Shown: piece by piece, positions 35,991 to 44,417 of the stretch | Position numbering within the stretch: the first letter of the stretch is position 1 | Layout: the number at the start of each line of letters is the position of its first letter | Assembly (NCBI RefSeq): GCF_018406645.1 | Contig: NZ_AP024546.1 | Location: 3,206,621 to 3,270,620 of the forward strand | Direction: 5' to 3' | DNA from: Lysobacter helvus | GTDB taxonomy: Bacteria; Pseudomonadota; Gammaproteobacteria; Xanthomonadales; Xanthomonadaceae | Length of the DNA: 64,000 nt | Notes under the pieces: model-generated | Told to the model about the DNA's origin: nothing | The model's database searches: none | Seen by the model: the letters and a program-made list of their open reading frames with translations, nothing else | Position numbers and translations under genes: made by a program

Positions 35991-36020
35991 GAAAAAAAGG
36001 CCAGTCCGAAGACTGGCCTT
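35991..36020 (-). terminator. Orphan intrinsic terminator on the minus strand
   Basis: On the minus strand a ten-base stem AAGGCCAGTC/GACTGGCCTT closes a TTCG tetraloop and is followed by seven to eight T. It precedes the M1 gene but no protein gene on the minus strand ends just before it. The UUCG loop (very stable in RNA) and the T run favour the minus strand; the plus strand has only four T. Confidence 0.8.
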
Positions 36021-36130
36021 TTCGTGTAGCTCAACGCCTTTCGGCGCTGCATTTCGAGTCGCGGGCGTAGTTTCCACGGTTCTTTCCCGAGTGCAACCCC
36101 CGGCGTGGTGTTCTGCTAATTTCCCGTCGC
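35991..36130 (-). ncRNA. Candidate small RNA ending at the orphan terminator
   Basis: Going along the minus strand towards the terminator there is a stem AGCGCC/GGCGTT with a GAAA tetraloop, then the UUCG terminator hairpin. Both loops are the stable form only on this strand. The stretch lacks a protein frame. Within it, 36049-36062 (minus strand GCGACTCGAAATGC) is perfectly complementary to bases 36161-36174 of the tRNA-like transcript. The 5' end and promoter are not identified, so the whole feature is a hypothesis. Confidence 0.3.
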
Positions 36131-36137
36131 GGTGTTT

Positions 36138-36211
36138 GCCTCGGTAGCTCAGCGGACAGAGCATTTCGAGTCGCATCTTAAAGGTCGGGGGTTCGAATCC
36201 CTCCCGGGGCG
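36138..36211 (+). tRNA. tRNA-like gene with a defective anticodon arm, possibly a pseudogene
   Basis: Acceptor strand GCCTCGG pairs fully with CCGGGGC; the D arm (GCTC, GG in the loop, GAGC) and T arm (GGGGG, TTCGAAT, CCCTC) are canonical. The anticodon arm is not: the 17-base segment around 36164-36181 cannot form a five-base stem with a seven-base loop; the best fold is TTT/AAA plus a wobble with a nine-base loop. No CCA is encoded; six T follow directly. No amino acid can be assigned. It could be a dead tRNA, a tRNA-like RNA or an att-site remnant. Confidence 0.55.
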
Positions 36212-36268
36212 TTTTTTGACCATGCCGCCAGCGTGCCCGGCACGCGGCAGGACTCGCGAACCTGCACT

Positions 36269-36296
36269 AGGCCCCGAAAGGGGCCTTTTCATTTTT
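36269..36296 (+). terminator. Intrinsic terminator downstream of the tRNA-like gene
   Basis: AGGCCCC, loop GAAA, GGGGCCT, then TTTTCATTTTT on the plus strand. It overlaps the stop codon of the small minus-strand gene. Confidence 0.85.
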
Positions 36297-36439
36297 CAGG
36301 GCGAGAGGCCGGCGACCTGCGTATCGGCGGCGGGCGCGGCGTTGCGATAGCCCGTGAATCCGAGGGCGGCCATCATCGCGGCGCACAGCGTGGCGCGGGC
36401 GGCGATGACGCGGAGGCGACGGCGGAGCTTCCTGTTCAT
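36296..36439 (-). CDS. 47-residue putative secreted peptide
   Basis: The product reads MNRKLRRRLRVIAARATLCA then AMMAALGFTGYRNAAP, a positively charged start and a hydrophobic stretch like a signal peptide, leaving about 20 residues. Start ATG at 36439. No family recognised. It lies on the strand opposite the flanking hydrolase gene, 106 bases from it, so the two are divergent. Evidence is the signal-like N-terminus and codon bias only. Confidence 0.4.
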   Translation of the reverse strand: MNRKLRRRLRVIAARATLCAAMMAALGFTGYRNAAPAADTQVAGLSP

Positions 36440-36545
36440 GCGATGCAATCCCCTGTGGTGGCGCCAGCGTCGGGGAGCGGCCGTGGGCGCCGCGTGAACC
36501 TTCCGCACTGGCGCCGGGCGCGGCCAGGGCGGCAGGCTGCAGCGC

Positions 36546-37748
36546 ATGTGGAACCGGCCTGCCCTCGCCTTCTTTTCGCTCGCCTTCGCGCTGACGGCCC
36601 ATGCGGCCGGACCGGAACGCGTGGAGGCGCGGATCGCCACGGCGGCGGATCCGGCCCAGCAGTACGCGCTGTTCGTGCCGAAGGATGCGGGCGCGAATGC
36701 GCCGCTGCTGATCGTGCTGGATCCGCGTGGCCGCGCGGTGGCCACGCGCGATTTCGTCATCGAAGCAGCGCGTGCGCGCGGCTGGATCGTGATGAGCTCG
36801 TGGCAGAGCCGCAGCGACACGGACGAAGCGGTGACGCTGCGTGCGCTGGACGCGCTGTGGAAGGAATCGGCGCGCTATCCGCACGATGCGCGGCGCGTGT
36901 ATCTCGCGGGCATGTCGGGGACGGCGAAGACCTTGTGGGTGGTGGCGCCGAAGCTGCACGTCGCGGGATTGCTGGGCAGCGCGGGCGGGCGTCCGCCGGA
37001 ACTGCCACCGCTCACGCGCAATGCGCCCGCGTTCCAGGGCTTCACCGGGATGTCGGATTTCAACCATCGCGAGATGTTCGCGCTCGATGCAGCGCTCGCC
37101 GGCGTCGGCACGCCCCATCGCCTCGACGTGTCTCCCGGCGGGCATGGCTGGCCGCCGGTCGAAGCGTTCGCCGATGCGCTGGCGTGGTTCGACCTGCAGG
37201 CGATGCGCAGTGGGCGGATGCCGCGCGATGCGGCCTTCATCGAACAGCGGTTCTCGGCGTGCACGACGGCGGCGGATGCGGGCTTCGATGCGCTCGAACG
37301 TTGGCGGCTGCAGGCGCAATGCGTGCGCGACTTCGAGGGATTGCGCGATGTGGCTGCGCTGCGGACCAACGTCGATGCCTTGGAGAAGTCCTCCGACGTC
37401 GCGCGCCTGCGCAGCCAGGACGACAAACTCGCCGCCGACGAACGCCGCTACGCGCGCCGCTTCGACGCCTGGCGCGAACGTTTCGGCCGGCGTTTCGTGG
37501 AAGGCCTCGAACAACCGCCGTTGCCCCTCAACGAATCCCTGCGCCAGTTGCAGATCGCAACGCTGCGCAAACGCGCGGCCGATGCGGACCCGCGCGTCGC
37601 CGCCTCCGCGCAACGCCTCCTCGCCTGGGTGCACGCCGCCGCTGCGTTCTACCTTCCCGCGCAGTTCGATGCGAAGGGCGACCACAATCGCGCGGTGGCG
37701 CTGGGTGATCTGGCGGAGGCCACGGCGCCGGTGGACGACGCGGAGTGA
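36546..37748 (+). CDS. Secreted alpha/beta-hydrolase-like protein
   Basis: The 400-residue product has a signal peptide (MWNRPALAFFSLAFALTAHA). The first part looks like a dienelactone-hydrolase-type fold: LLIVLDPRGRAV, nucleophile elbow about GMSGTAKTLW near residue 120 and a late DVSPGGHGWPPVEAF with a candidate His. The last 200 residues are helical with Arg/Asp-rich repeats (RRYARRFDAWRERFGRRF) and unknown. An esterase or peptidase-like role is inferred. It stops directly against the convergent HD gene stop. Confidence 0.65.
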   Translation: MWNRPALAFFSLAFALTAHAAGPERVEARIATAADPAQQYALFVPKDAGANAPLLIVLDPRGRAVATRDFVIEAARARGWIVMSSWQSRSDTDEAVTLRALDALWKESARYPHDARRVYLAGMSGTAKTLWVVAPKLHVAGLLGSAGGRPPELPPLTRNAPAFQGFTGMSDFNHREMFALDAALAGVGTPHRLDVSPGGHGWPPVEAFADALAWFDLQAMRSGRMPRDAAFIEQRFSACTTAADAGFDALERWRLQAQCVRDFEGLRDVAALRTNVDALEKSSDVARLRSQDDKLAADERRYARRFDAWRERFGRRFVEGLEQPPLPLNESLRQLQIATLRKRAADADPRVAASAQRLLAWVHAAAAFYLPAQFDAKGDHNRAVALGDLAEATAPVDDAE

Positions 37749-38384
37749 TCACCGCTTCGTCGTGATCGCCCGGCGCAGGTTGCTGCGTGCCTGCGCATCC
37801 AGGCGCTCGTGGAAGTATTCGCTGACGTAGATGCGCTCGCGCGCGAGCAAGCCTTTCAGGAACCGCTTGCGGTTGATGGTGAACAGCCATCCCGGCACCA
37901 CGCCGCGATACTCCGCCGCGATGCCGCGGTCGTACGCATCGAACACCTCGGGCGGCGCACCGAGGATCGCCATGTCGCAGTCGAGGAACAGGCGCGTGTC
38001 CGCATCGCGCCCCGCTCCCGGGAAATCCGCGGGCGACCAGGTGCCGTGCCGCGCGGTCATGTCGATCAGGGCCGCGACGCGATCCAGGTCCAGGCCGTCG
38101 CGCGGCCATTGCGCGAACTGCGCGCGCGCCAGGTCGGCCGATCGCGCTTCGTTGTCCTTCGCACCCGCGATGTAGATCGCGTCGTGGTAGAGGATCGCCG
38201 CCGCGACTTCTTCCGGCTGCGTCCATCCCGGCCCGGTCGACACGTCGACGAAATGCTTCAGGACTTCGCCCACGTGCGCGAGGCAGTGGTACGCGCGCGG
38301 CGGCGTGGCATAGGCCGTCGCGATGGCCGCCTGCTGCGCGGGCGGCACGGCGAACGGCATCAGGTCGAAGGGCGCGTCGGGCAT
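37749..38384 (-). CDS. HD-domain protein (predicted metal-dependent phosphohydrolase)
   Basis: The 211-residue protein has His and HD ligands of the HD fold: YHCLAHVGEVLKHF, AAILYHDAIYIAG and TARHGTW, then DTRLFLDCDMAILGAP. The YH-x-x-x-H and LYHDAxY pattern matches uncharacterised HD proteins related to nucleotide/phosphate hydrolases. Substrate unknown. It is the downstream end of a minus-strand run with the GIY-YIG-like and sigma genes; the gap to the next is 48 bases. Confidence 0.85.
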   Translation of the reverse strand: MPDAPFDLMPFAVPPAQQAAIATAYATPPRAYHCLAHVGEVLKHFVDVSTGPGWTQPEEVAAAILYHDAIYIAGAKDNEARSADLARAQFAQWPRDGLDLDRVAALIDMTARHGTWSPADFPGAGRDADTRLFLDCDMAILGAPPEVFDAYDRGIAAEYRGVVPGWLFTINRKRFLKGLLARERIYVSEYFHERLDAQARSNLRRAITTKR

Positions 38385-38432
38385 GGCGCGATCATGTCCG
38401 AAAACGGCGCGCCATGGCGCGTTGGGTGCGCG

Positions 38433-39041
38433 TCAACGCAGGCGGACATACCAGGCGAGCACCGGGGGCGGCAGCCACGGGGCCAGGTCGATCCCCAGTG
38501 CGTCGTACGCATCGAGCCCATCGCGCACGGTGCGATGCGTGGGAGGCGCGACCCAGCGGTCCGCCTCGGCCAGCGCATCGAGGTCGAGCATCGCGGTCGT
38601 CCACGAGAACAGCAGGTCCGCGCGTTGTTCCAGCGCATGGCGCAACCAGCCGCGCAGCGGCGCATGCACCACGTGGCCGGCGTCGCGCAGGGCGAGCGCC
38701 GTCCCGGCCAGCGACTCGTACGCGCCGCGAAACCACTCGCGCTTGCCGCCCGCGTCCTCGCGCACGGTGAGCGGCGCGGGCGCGTTGTGCGCTTCCAGCA
38801 GGCGGCGTTGCTGGAGTTCGAGCTTGCGTGCGTCGGGCACGGATTCGGTCTCGACGGACAACGCGCGATCGAGGTCGAAGAATTCGAACCAGCGCGAATG
38901 GAGCTGCTGCATGCGCGACAGCGGATCGCGCGAGAACCCGACCTTCAGCAGGTCTTCGCCCGCGCACGGCAGCACGTAGAGATGGCAGGGGCCGCGGCTC
39001 CGGGTGCCGCGCGCGGCGGGGTCGTTGCGATCGATGGGCAT
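38433..39041 (-). CDS. GIY-YIG-like (T5orf172/MUG113-type) protein
   Basis: The N-terminal 70 residues have the GIY-YIG nuclease-like pattern CHLYVLPCAGEDLLKVGFSR-DPLSRMQQLHSRWFEFFD: the YVL strand, KVGFSRDPLSRMQQLH with the conserved Lys/Arg, as in T5orf172/MUG113 domains. The remaining 130 residues (WFRGAYESLAGTALALRDAG onward) are of unknown family. Whether it has nuclease activity cannot be said; the catalytic Glu of GIY-YIG nucleases is not obvious. Start ATG at 39041. Confidence 0.7.
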   Translation of the reverse strand: MPIDRNDPAARGTRSRGPCHLYVLPCAGEDLLKVGFSRDPLSRMQQLHSRWFEFFDLDRALSVETESVPDARKLELQQRRLLEAHNAPAPLTVREDAGGKREWFRGAYESLAGTALALRDAGHVVHAPLRGWLRHALEQRADLLFSWTTAMLDLDALAEADRWVAPPTHRTVRDGLDAYDALGIDLAPWLPPPVLAWYVRLR

Positions 39042-39084
39042 GGGCGCAGCATCGCGCACCGGATGCGATGGCGCGGTGGACGCC

Positions 39085-40353
39085 TCAGGACAGGGCGTCT
39101 GCGCGGCGTCGCAACAGCGCGGCTTCGCGGGCGTTGCGCGCCAGTGCGGCGGCCCGCGTGAATTCGCCGCGCGCTTCATCGGTGCGCCCGAGTTTCGCCA
39201 GCAGGTCGCCGCGCACGCTCGGCAACAGGTGGTAGTCGCGCAACGCGGGCACGTCGACCAGCGCATCGACGACATCGAGGCCCGCCTGCGGCCCGAACGC
39301 CATCGCGAACGCCACCGCGCGATTGAGTTCCACCACCGGCGAGGGAAAGCGCTGGGCGTGCACGTCGTACAGCGCCGCGATGCGACGCCAGTCGGTGTCT
39401 TCGGCGGTGGGCGCGCGCGCATGGCACGCGGCGATCGCGGCCTGCAGCGCATACGGGCCCTGTCCGCCCAGGCGTTCCGCGCGCTGCAACGAGGCCAGCC
39501 CGCGCCCGATGTACAGGCGATCCCAGCGGCCGCGTTCCTGGTCGAGCAGCAGGATCGGCGTGCCGTCGTGCGCGATGCGCGCGGCCAGGCGCGAGGCCTG
39601 GATCTCCATCAGCGCGACCAGGCCGTGCACCTCGGCTTCGTTCGGCGCGAGCGCGGCGAGGATGCGGCCGAGGCGCAGCGCTTCGTCGCACATCGCCGGA
39701 CGCGTCCAGTGTTCGCCACTGGTGGCGGCATAGCCTTCGTTGAAGATCAGGTAGACGACGTTGAGCACGGCGGCCAAACGCTCGGGCAGCGCATCGCGGC
39801 CCGGCACTTCGAATGGAACATGCGCTTCCGACAGCGTGCGCTTGGCGCGCACGATGCGTTGCGCGATCGTCGGTTCCGGCACGAGGCAGGCGCGCGCGAT
39901 TTCTTCCGTCGTCAGGCCGCCGAGCAGCCGCAGCGTGAGCGCGACCTGCGCATCCACCGACAACACCGGGTGGCACGCGGTGAACACCAGGCGCAGCACG
40001 TCGTCGCCGATGCGATCGTCCGCGGCTTCCTCGGGATCGGCGCCGGCGAGCGCGGGTTTCCAGTCGTCGTCGTGGTCCACGTCGACCTGTTTGCGCGCAT
40101 GCAACTGGTGTTGCCGCATGCGGTCGATGGCGCGGCGCTTGGCGGTGGCCATCAGCCACGCGCCGGGCTTGTCGGGCACGCCGTCGCGCGTCCAGTGTTC
40201 GAGCGCGGCGAGGAAGGCGTCCTGCGCGAGTTCCTCGGCCAGGCCCACGTCGCGCACCATGCGGGCCAGGCCCGCGATGAGCCTGGTGGATTCGATGCGC
40301 CACACCGCTTCGATGGTGCGGCGGACGTGGCCTTCCGGATCGGTGTGCGCCAT
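39085..40353 (-). CDS. ECF sigma factor with a C-terminal TPR-like extension (ECF42/SigJ-like)
   Basis: The 422-residue product has region 2 (IAGLARMVRDVGLAEELAQDAFLAALEHW) and region 4 (ALTLRLLGGLTTEEIARACLVPEPTIAQRIVRAKRTL), then a DUF6596/TPR-like domain of about 230 residues (NVVYLIFNEGYAATSGEHW, SRLAARIAHDGTPILLLDQER, VELNRAVAFAMAFGPQAGLD). This is the ECF42 arrangement, which usually has a DGPF/YCII gene next to it and no anti-sigma; the C-terminal extension controls activity. Here the nearest DGPF gene is about 8.4 kb away. Confidence 0.93.
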   Translation of the reverse strand: MAHTDPEGHVRRTIEAVWRIESTRLIAGLARMVRDVGLAEELAQDAFLAALEHWTRDGVPDKPGAWLMATAKRRAIDRMRQHQLHARKQVDVDHDDDWKPALAGADPEEAADDRIGDDVLRLVFTACHPVLSVDAQVALTLRLLGGLTTEEIARACLVPEPTIAQRIVRAKRTLSEAHVPFEVPGRDALPERLAAVLNVVYLIFNEGYAATSGEHWTRPAMCDEALRLGRILAALAPNEAEVHGLVALMEIQASRLAARIAHDGTPILLLDQERGRWDRLYIGRGLASLQRAERLGGQGPYALQAAIAACHARAPTAEDTDWRRIAALYDVHAQRFPSPVVELNRAVAFAMAFGPQAGLDVVDALVDVPALRDYHLLPSVRGDLLAKLGRTDEARGEFTRAAALARNAREAALLRRRADALS

Positions 40354-40369
40354 GGGGCGCGAGTCTACG

Positions 40370-40783
40370 TCACCAGCAGTTCGGGACCGGCTGCTTGTTC
40401 GCCAGGTGGTCCAGCGTGAGCGTGCCGCAGCTGTCCTTCGCCTGCGGGCCCTTGGGCACCGCCTGGAACTTGTACGTCGTGGCGGTGGGCTCGCTGGCCG
40501 CGTAGCCCACCGTGTAGTACGCGCTGACGTCCGCCGAGCACTGCGGGTTCGGCAGCACCGCGCCGGTGTAGGTCATGTTGACGGTGTAGAACCGCTCCAT
40601 GATCTGCGCCGATTCCACGAGGCAGCCTTCGGCCGCCGCGCGCCGCGTCTTGATCATCGCGTAGCCGTAGCCGGACATCGCGAGCGCCGCGAGGATGGTC
40701 ACCACCAGCACCACGATGATCAGCTCGAGCAGCGTGAAGCCGGCCTGGGTGTGGCGACGCGGATTGTATTTGGGTGCTTGCAT
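40370..40783 (-). CDS. pilE: Type IV pilin-like protein PilE
   Basis: The 137-residue product has a class III signal: HTQAG then FTLLELIIVVLVVTILAALA, cleaved after Gly with Glu5 for pilin assembly. Two C-terminal Cys (about C117 and the last, NCW) suggest the disulfide-bound D region. It is the last gene of the fimT-pilV-pilW-pilX-pilY1-pilE operon, starting five bases after the pilY1 stop. It is probably a minor pilin of the priming complex. Confidence 0.92.
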   Translation of the reverse strand: MQAPKYNPRRHTQAGFTLLELIIVVLVVTILAALAMSGYGYAMIKTRRAAAEGCLVESAQIMERFYTVNMTYTGAVLPNPQCSADVSAYYTVGYAASEPTATTYKFQAVPKGPQAKDSCGTLTLDHLANKQPVPNCW

Positions 40784-40788
40784 CGGGA

Positions 40789-43700
40789 TCAGTCCTGCAG
40801 GATTTCGTGCCACATCACGCGGTGGGAGAACCCACCCATGTTCTTCATGCCCAGGTGCACCACGGTCTCGCCGTTGCCGCCGGCGAACACGGTGCTGGAC
40901 CCGTTGGTGCCCGACACCACGGTCACGCCGGTCAGCATGCCCGCGCCCGGATCGTACGAGCCGAGGATCTGGCCCGGCGTCGACGAGGAGCCGCCGAGGT
41001 TGTCGTAGTTGTCGAACATCCCGTCGCCGTTGATGTCGAGGTAGGGGATGCCGAAGCTCGTGCCATTGAAGGCATCCAGCGCATTGATGTAGCCCCTGCC
41101 GCCGGCTTCGCACGTGCTGCCCGCGGGCGGGATGATGCTGCTGAACTGCAACGAGCCGCCGCGCACCGAAGGCCGCGTGATCACGCGCTCGCCGGTGGCC
41201 GGGGTGTTGAGGTCCATGTACCAGCCCAGCTTGGCCGGATCCAGCAGCGCGGCGTTGTCGAAGCCGCGCACCGGGTTGCTGTTCGCGTCCTGGCCGACCA
41301 CCGCGATGTTGCGCTGCTGCAGGTCGCTTTCGCGCACGCGTACGCCGGTGTCGATGATTGCGTACATCGACTGCACGGTCGCATCGTTGACGTCGGCCTG
41401 GGTCACGAAGCTGCCGGTGCCGAAGAAGATGTACCCGCGGCCGTCGGCCGGGTTGCGGCCGAACGCGAGTCCGCCGGTGATCGCCTGGCCCGTGCGCGTG
41501 GTGTAGAGCGGCTGGCCGGTGAAGGCGATGTTCCAGGACGAGGCCGTGTTGCCGGTCACGTCGAACTTCCACAGGTTGCCCTTGCGGTCGCCGGCGTAGA
41601 TGTAATCGAGCGTGCCGCTGCGATCCACGTCCAGGCCCAGCGGCGCGGACATGCCGTTGTCGCCGCCCACGCCGGTGTCGAACTTCTTGATGACCGCGCC
41701 GGTGGCGATGTTGATCAGGAACAGCACCGAGTGGCCGTTGGTGCTGTTGAAGCCGTTGCTGACGACCACCGCCTTGGTGTTGGCGGCGTCGTTGAGCGTG
41801 ACGACCAGCGGTTCGCCGACCACCATGCCCATGTCGCCGCCGGCGTCGTTGAGTTCCCACAGCGCGTTGGACGCGGCGAACGAACCCGGCGTGGTCACGT
41901 CGAGGCCGAACAGGCCCTTGCCGCCGCGGCCGAGCGCGCCGACCAGGTAGTTCTTGCCCGGCGTCTGGGCGAAGGACGACACGACCACCGGGCCGTCCAC
42001 GAAGTAGCGATGCACGTACTGCGGATCGCTCAGCGTGGCCAGGTTGGTGAAGTCGATGCCACCCGGCACGTAGGCGAAGCGTTCGGCGCCGGTCGTGGCG
42101 TCGAAGGCGTGCAGCATGCCGTCGTTGGCGCCGACGTAGAGCGTGCTGGTGTCGGACGAATACGCGGGCGAGGAGTTGACGATATCGCCGAGCAGCGAGC
42201 TGCGGTTGCGCAGTTCGCCGCCGAAGCGACGTTCCAGCGACGTGGTGCCCTTGATGTAGTTCGCGTTGTCCACGCCCGTCACCGGGGCCAGGCCGCCGGT
42301 GCGCGCGAGCGCGGCGGTCTGCGTGGCGGTCGGGAAGTTCACGCCGCTGGAACCGTTCCAGGTGAACACCTTTCGGCCCACGGCGGTGATCTGCCCGGCG
42401 GCGCGCCATGCGGGATTCGCGGACACGCCGGCTTCGGTGGCGTCGTAGGCGGACAGCTGGCCGGTCCACTGCTGCGAGGTGTAGGTCGCCTGGAAGATCT
42501 TGGTCTGCGCGGTGAACTGCGCGGTGCTGGACACGACGTTGGACGCCGAACCCAGGCGCGAGGCGACCGTGGCCAGCGCATCGGCCAGGCCTTGCGCGAA
42601 TTCCGTCGGATCGCCGGCGGTGACGAAGTTGCCACGTCCGTTGACCGAGGCGTGCCACAGGTCGTCGATGCGGTCGGCGTCCTCGGCGTCGGTCGGATCG
42701 CCCCAGCGCTTGCTGCCGTTGGTGATCGACACCAGGTCGCCCGCTGCGGGATCCAGGCGGCCCTTCAGGCCGATCGACACGCCGAACGTGACCATGTGCT
42801 GCCAGAACGCGGGGTCCGCGTCGGTCTTCGGCACGTTGTTGTCCAGGCCCGTGCGCAGGTCGGTCTTCCAGTACTGCATCGCCACGTCGGCCAGCGTGTT
42901 GCCGCGCGTGTTGGTGCCGCCGGCGAAGTTGTCGATGTACGGCTTGACCGGGTTGTACGTGAACGTGTGCGGCGGCGAATCCGAATCGGTGATCGTCGGG
43001 CCCGAGGCGGCGTCGGTGTCGCCCACCGGGCTGCTGTAGCCCGCGTTGTCGTTCCAGTAACCGTCGGTGGTGAGGATCGCGAAGTTCTGGCGGCAGCTGA
43101 GCTGCGCGGTGCCGGTTTCCGGGCCCCACGGGCCGGTGGCCGACGCATCGCTGAAGTACAGGCCCGCGCGCTGCAGCGCGCCCTTGAGCGGCGTGCCGTC
43201 ATTGCCGTTGGCATCGTGCAGGTGCTGGAACCAGTTGGTGCGGTTGGTGCCGGTGAACGTGCCGTTGTTGGTGCCGACCGGGATGTCGTACGGGTTGCGG
43301 TTCCAGATGGAGTCGTAACCGACGCGGATGTTGCTGCTCAGGCGGCTGAAGGCTTCGCTCGCGCCGGCCTTGGCGGTCTTGATGCGCGTGCGGTGGTACG
43401 AGTACCACGTCGCGTAGTTGGTCAGTTCGGCGGCGAGCGTGCGGCTGACGAGGGCGTTGGACAGGTCGCGGTACTGCGGCGTGGCCGTGGTGCAGTTCAC
43501 CCAGTCGTTCGTGCCCGCGGTGCCGCCGCCGCCGCAACGGTTGGTGGTGCTCCAGCGCACGTTCAACGTCACGTTGGCGTAGTCGGACGCACGGTTGATG
43601 CCGACGTACCAGGTACCCGTGGTCGGATTGTTGATGGTGCAGTTTTCGTTGTTGCTGCCGCTGGTGCTGGAGCAGTCGTTGTTGCCGGTGGACGGCGTGT

Positions 43701-44403
43701 TGCCGCGGCGCACGTACAGGTCGGCGCCGGCGCCGGAGGGGTTGTTGCCGGACAACGTGATTTCGAGCTGCGTGACGTTGGCCGGCAGCACGAAGTTGAA
43801 CACCTGCGACATGTTGCCGCTGCTCGCCGACTGCGCGCCCGGCAAGCCCGGGGCCGTGGTCCAGTTGGCCGCGATCGCGTCGTACTCGGAGCGGATGATG
43901 CTCGTGCCGCCCGCCTGGATCTGGTAGCGGTAGTACGAGGCAGTGGCCGCCATGTCCGTCGCGCCATCCTTCGGCGCGTAGAACGTGCGATCACCGCTGC
44001 CCAGGTCGATCGCACCGCTCAGCAGGCTGTCGTGGCTCCACGCGCTGCCGTAGGACAAGCCCGTGGTGTAGCGCGTGTTGTCCGCCTTGATCCACGGCTG
44101 GTAGGTGATCGACGGGTTGTAGTACAGCGTGTTGCGCGGATAGGCGTTGAGCGCGATGTTCACCGGGCTCGTTGCCGGCACTTCGCTGGCGCTGCTCGCG
44201 CCCGGCATGAAGTCCCACTCCATCGACCCCGAGTCGTCGAGGATGAAACGGATGTTGGCCGGCGGATACGCCGCGCCCGACTGCAACGGCACGTCCGGCA
44301 CGTTGACCGCGGCGCCCGGCAGCGAGATGAGCGTCGCGAGGAACGCGAGCGCGGGCGCGAGCAGGCGCGGCGTGCGGCGGAGGCGATGGAGGCGAGCGGT
44401 CAT
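40789..44403 (-). CDS. pilY1: PilY1-type pilus tip adhesin
   Basis: The 1204-residue secreted protein has a signal peptide (LLAPALAFLATLISLPGAAV), an N-terminal VWA-like part with a MIDAS motif FILDDSGSM at about residues 53-61, and a C-terminal beta-propeller of the Neisseria PilC type (VGANDGMLHAFDATTGAERFAY-like blade, HLGMKNMGGFS). A calcium site is suggested by DVDRSGTLDYIYAGD. PilY1 sits at the pilus tip, is needed for priming with the minor pilins, and links surface contact to c-di-GMP in Pseudomonas. Start ATG at 44403. Confidence 0.94.
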   Translation of the reverse strand: MTARLHRLRRTPRLLAPALAFLATLISLPGAAVNVPDVPLQSGAAYPPANIRFILDDSGSMEWDFMPGASSASEVPATSPVNIALNAYPRNTLYYNPSITYQPWIKADNTRYTTGLSYGSAWSHDSLLSGAIDLGSGDRTFYAPKDGATDMAATASYYRYQIQAGGTSIIRSEYDAIAANWTTAPGLPGAQSASSGNMSQVFNFVLPANVTQLEITLSGNNPSGAGADLYVRRGNTPSTGNNDCSSTSGSNNENCTINNPTTGTWYVGINRASDYANVTLNVRWSTTNRCGGGGTAGTNDWVNCTTATPQYRDLSNALVSRTLAAELTNYATWYSYHRTRIKTAKAGASEAFSRLSSNIRVGYDSIWNRNPYDIPVGTNNGTFTGTNRTNWFQHLHDANGNDGTPLKGALQRAGLYFSDASATGPWGPETGTAQLSCRQNFAILTTDGYWNDNAGYSSPVGDTDAASGPTITDSDSPPHTFTYNPVKPYIDNFAGGTNTRGNTLADVAMQYWKTDLRTGLDNNVPKTDADPAFWQHMVTFGVSIGLKGRLDPAAGDLVSITNGSKRWGDPTDAEDADRIDDLWHASVNGRGNFVTAGDPTEFAQGLADALATVASRLGSASNVVSSTAQFTAQTKIFQATYTSQQWTGQLSAYDATEAGVSANPAWRAAGQITAVGRKVFTWNGSSGVNFPTATQTAALARTGGLAPVTGVDNANYIKGTTSLERRFGGELRNRSSLLGDIVNSSPAYSSDTSTLYVGANDGMLHAFDATTGAERFAYVPGGIDFTNLATLSDPQYVHRYFVDGPVVVSSFAQTPGKNYLVGALGRGGKGLFGLDVTTPGSFAASNALWELNDAGGDMGMVVGEPLVVTLNDAANTKAVVVSNGFNSTNGHSVLFLINIATGAVIKKFDTGVGGDNGMSAPLGLDVDRSGTLDYIYAGDRKGNLWKFDVTGNTASSWNIAFTGQPLYTTRTGQAITGGLAFGRNPADGRGYIFFGTGSFVTQADVNDATVQSMYAIIDTGVRVRESDLQQRNIAVVGQDANSNPVRGFDNAALLDPAKLGWYMDLNTPATGERVITRPSVRGGSLQFSSIIPPAGSTCEAGGRGYINALDAFNGTSFGIPYLDINGDGMFDNYDNLGGSSSTPGQILGSYDPGAGMLTGVTVVSGTNGSSTVFAGGNGETVVHLGMKNMGGFSHRVMWHEILQD

Positions 44404-44417
44404 GTCCGTTTTCCCGA

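Noticed and set aside
36132..36350. A 72-codon plus-strand frame over the tRNA-like gene
   Set aside because: The VAQRTEH-type translation is the usual artefact of reading through a tRNA sequence.
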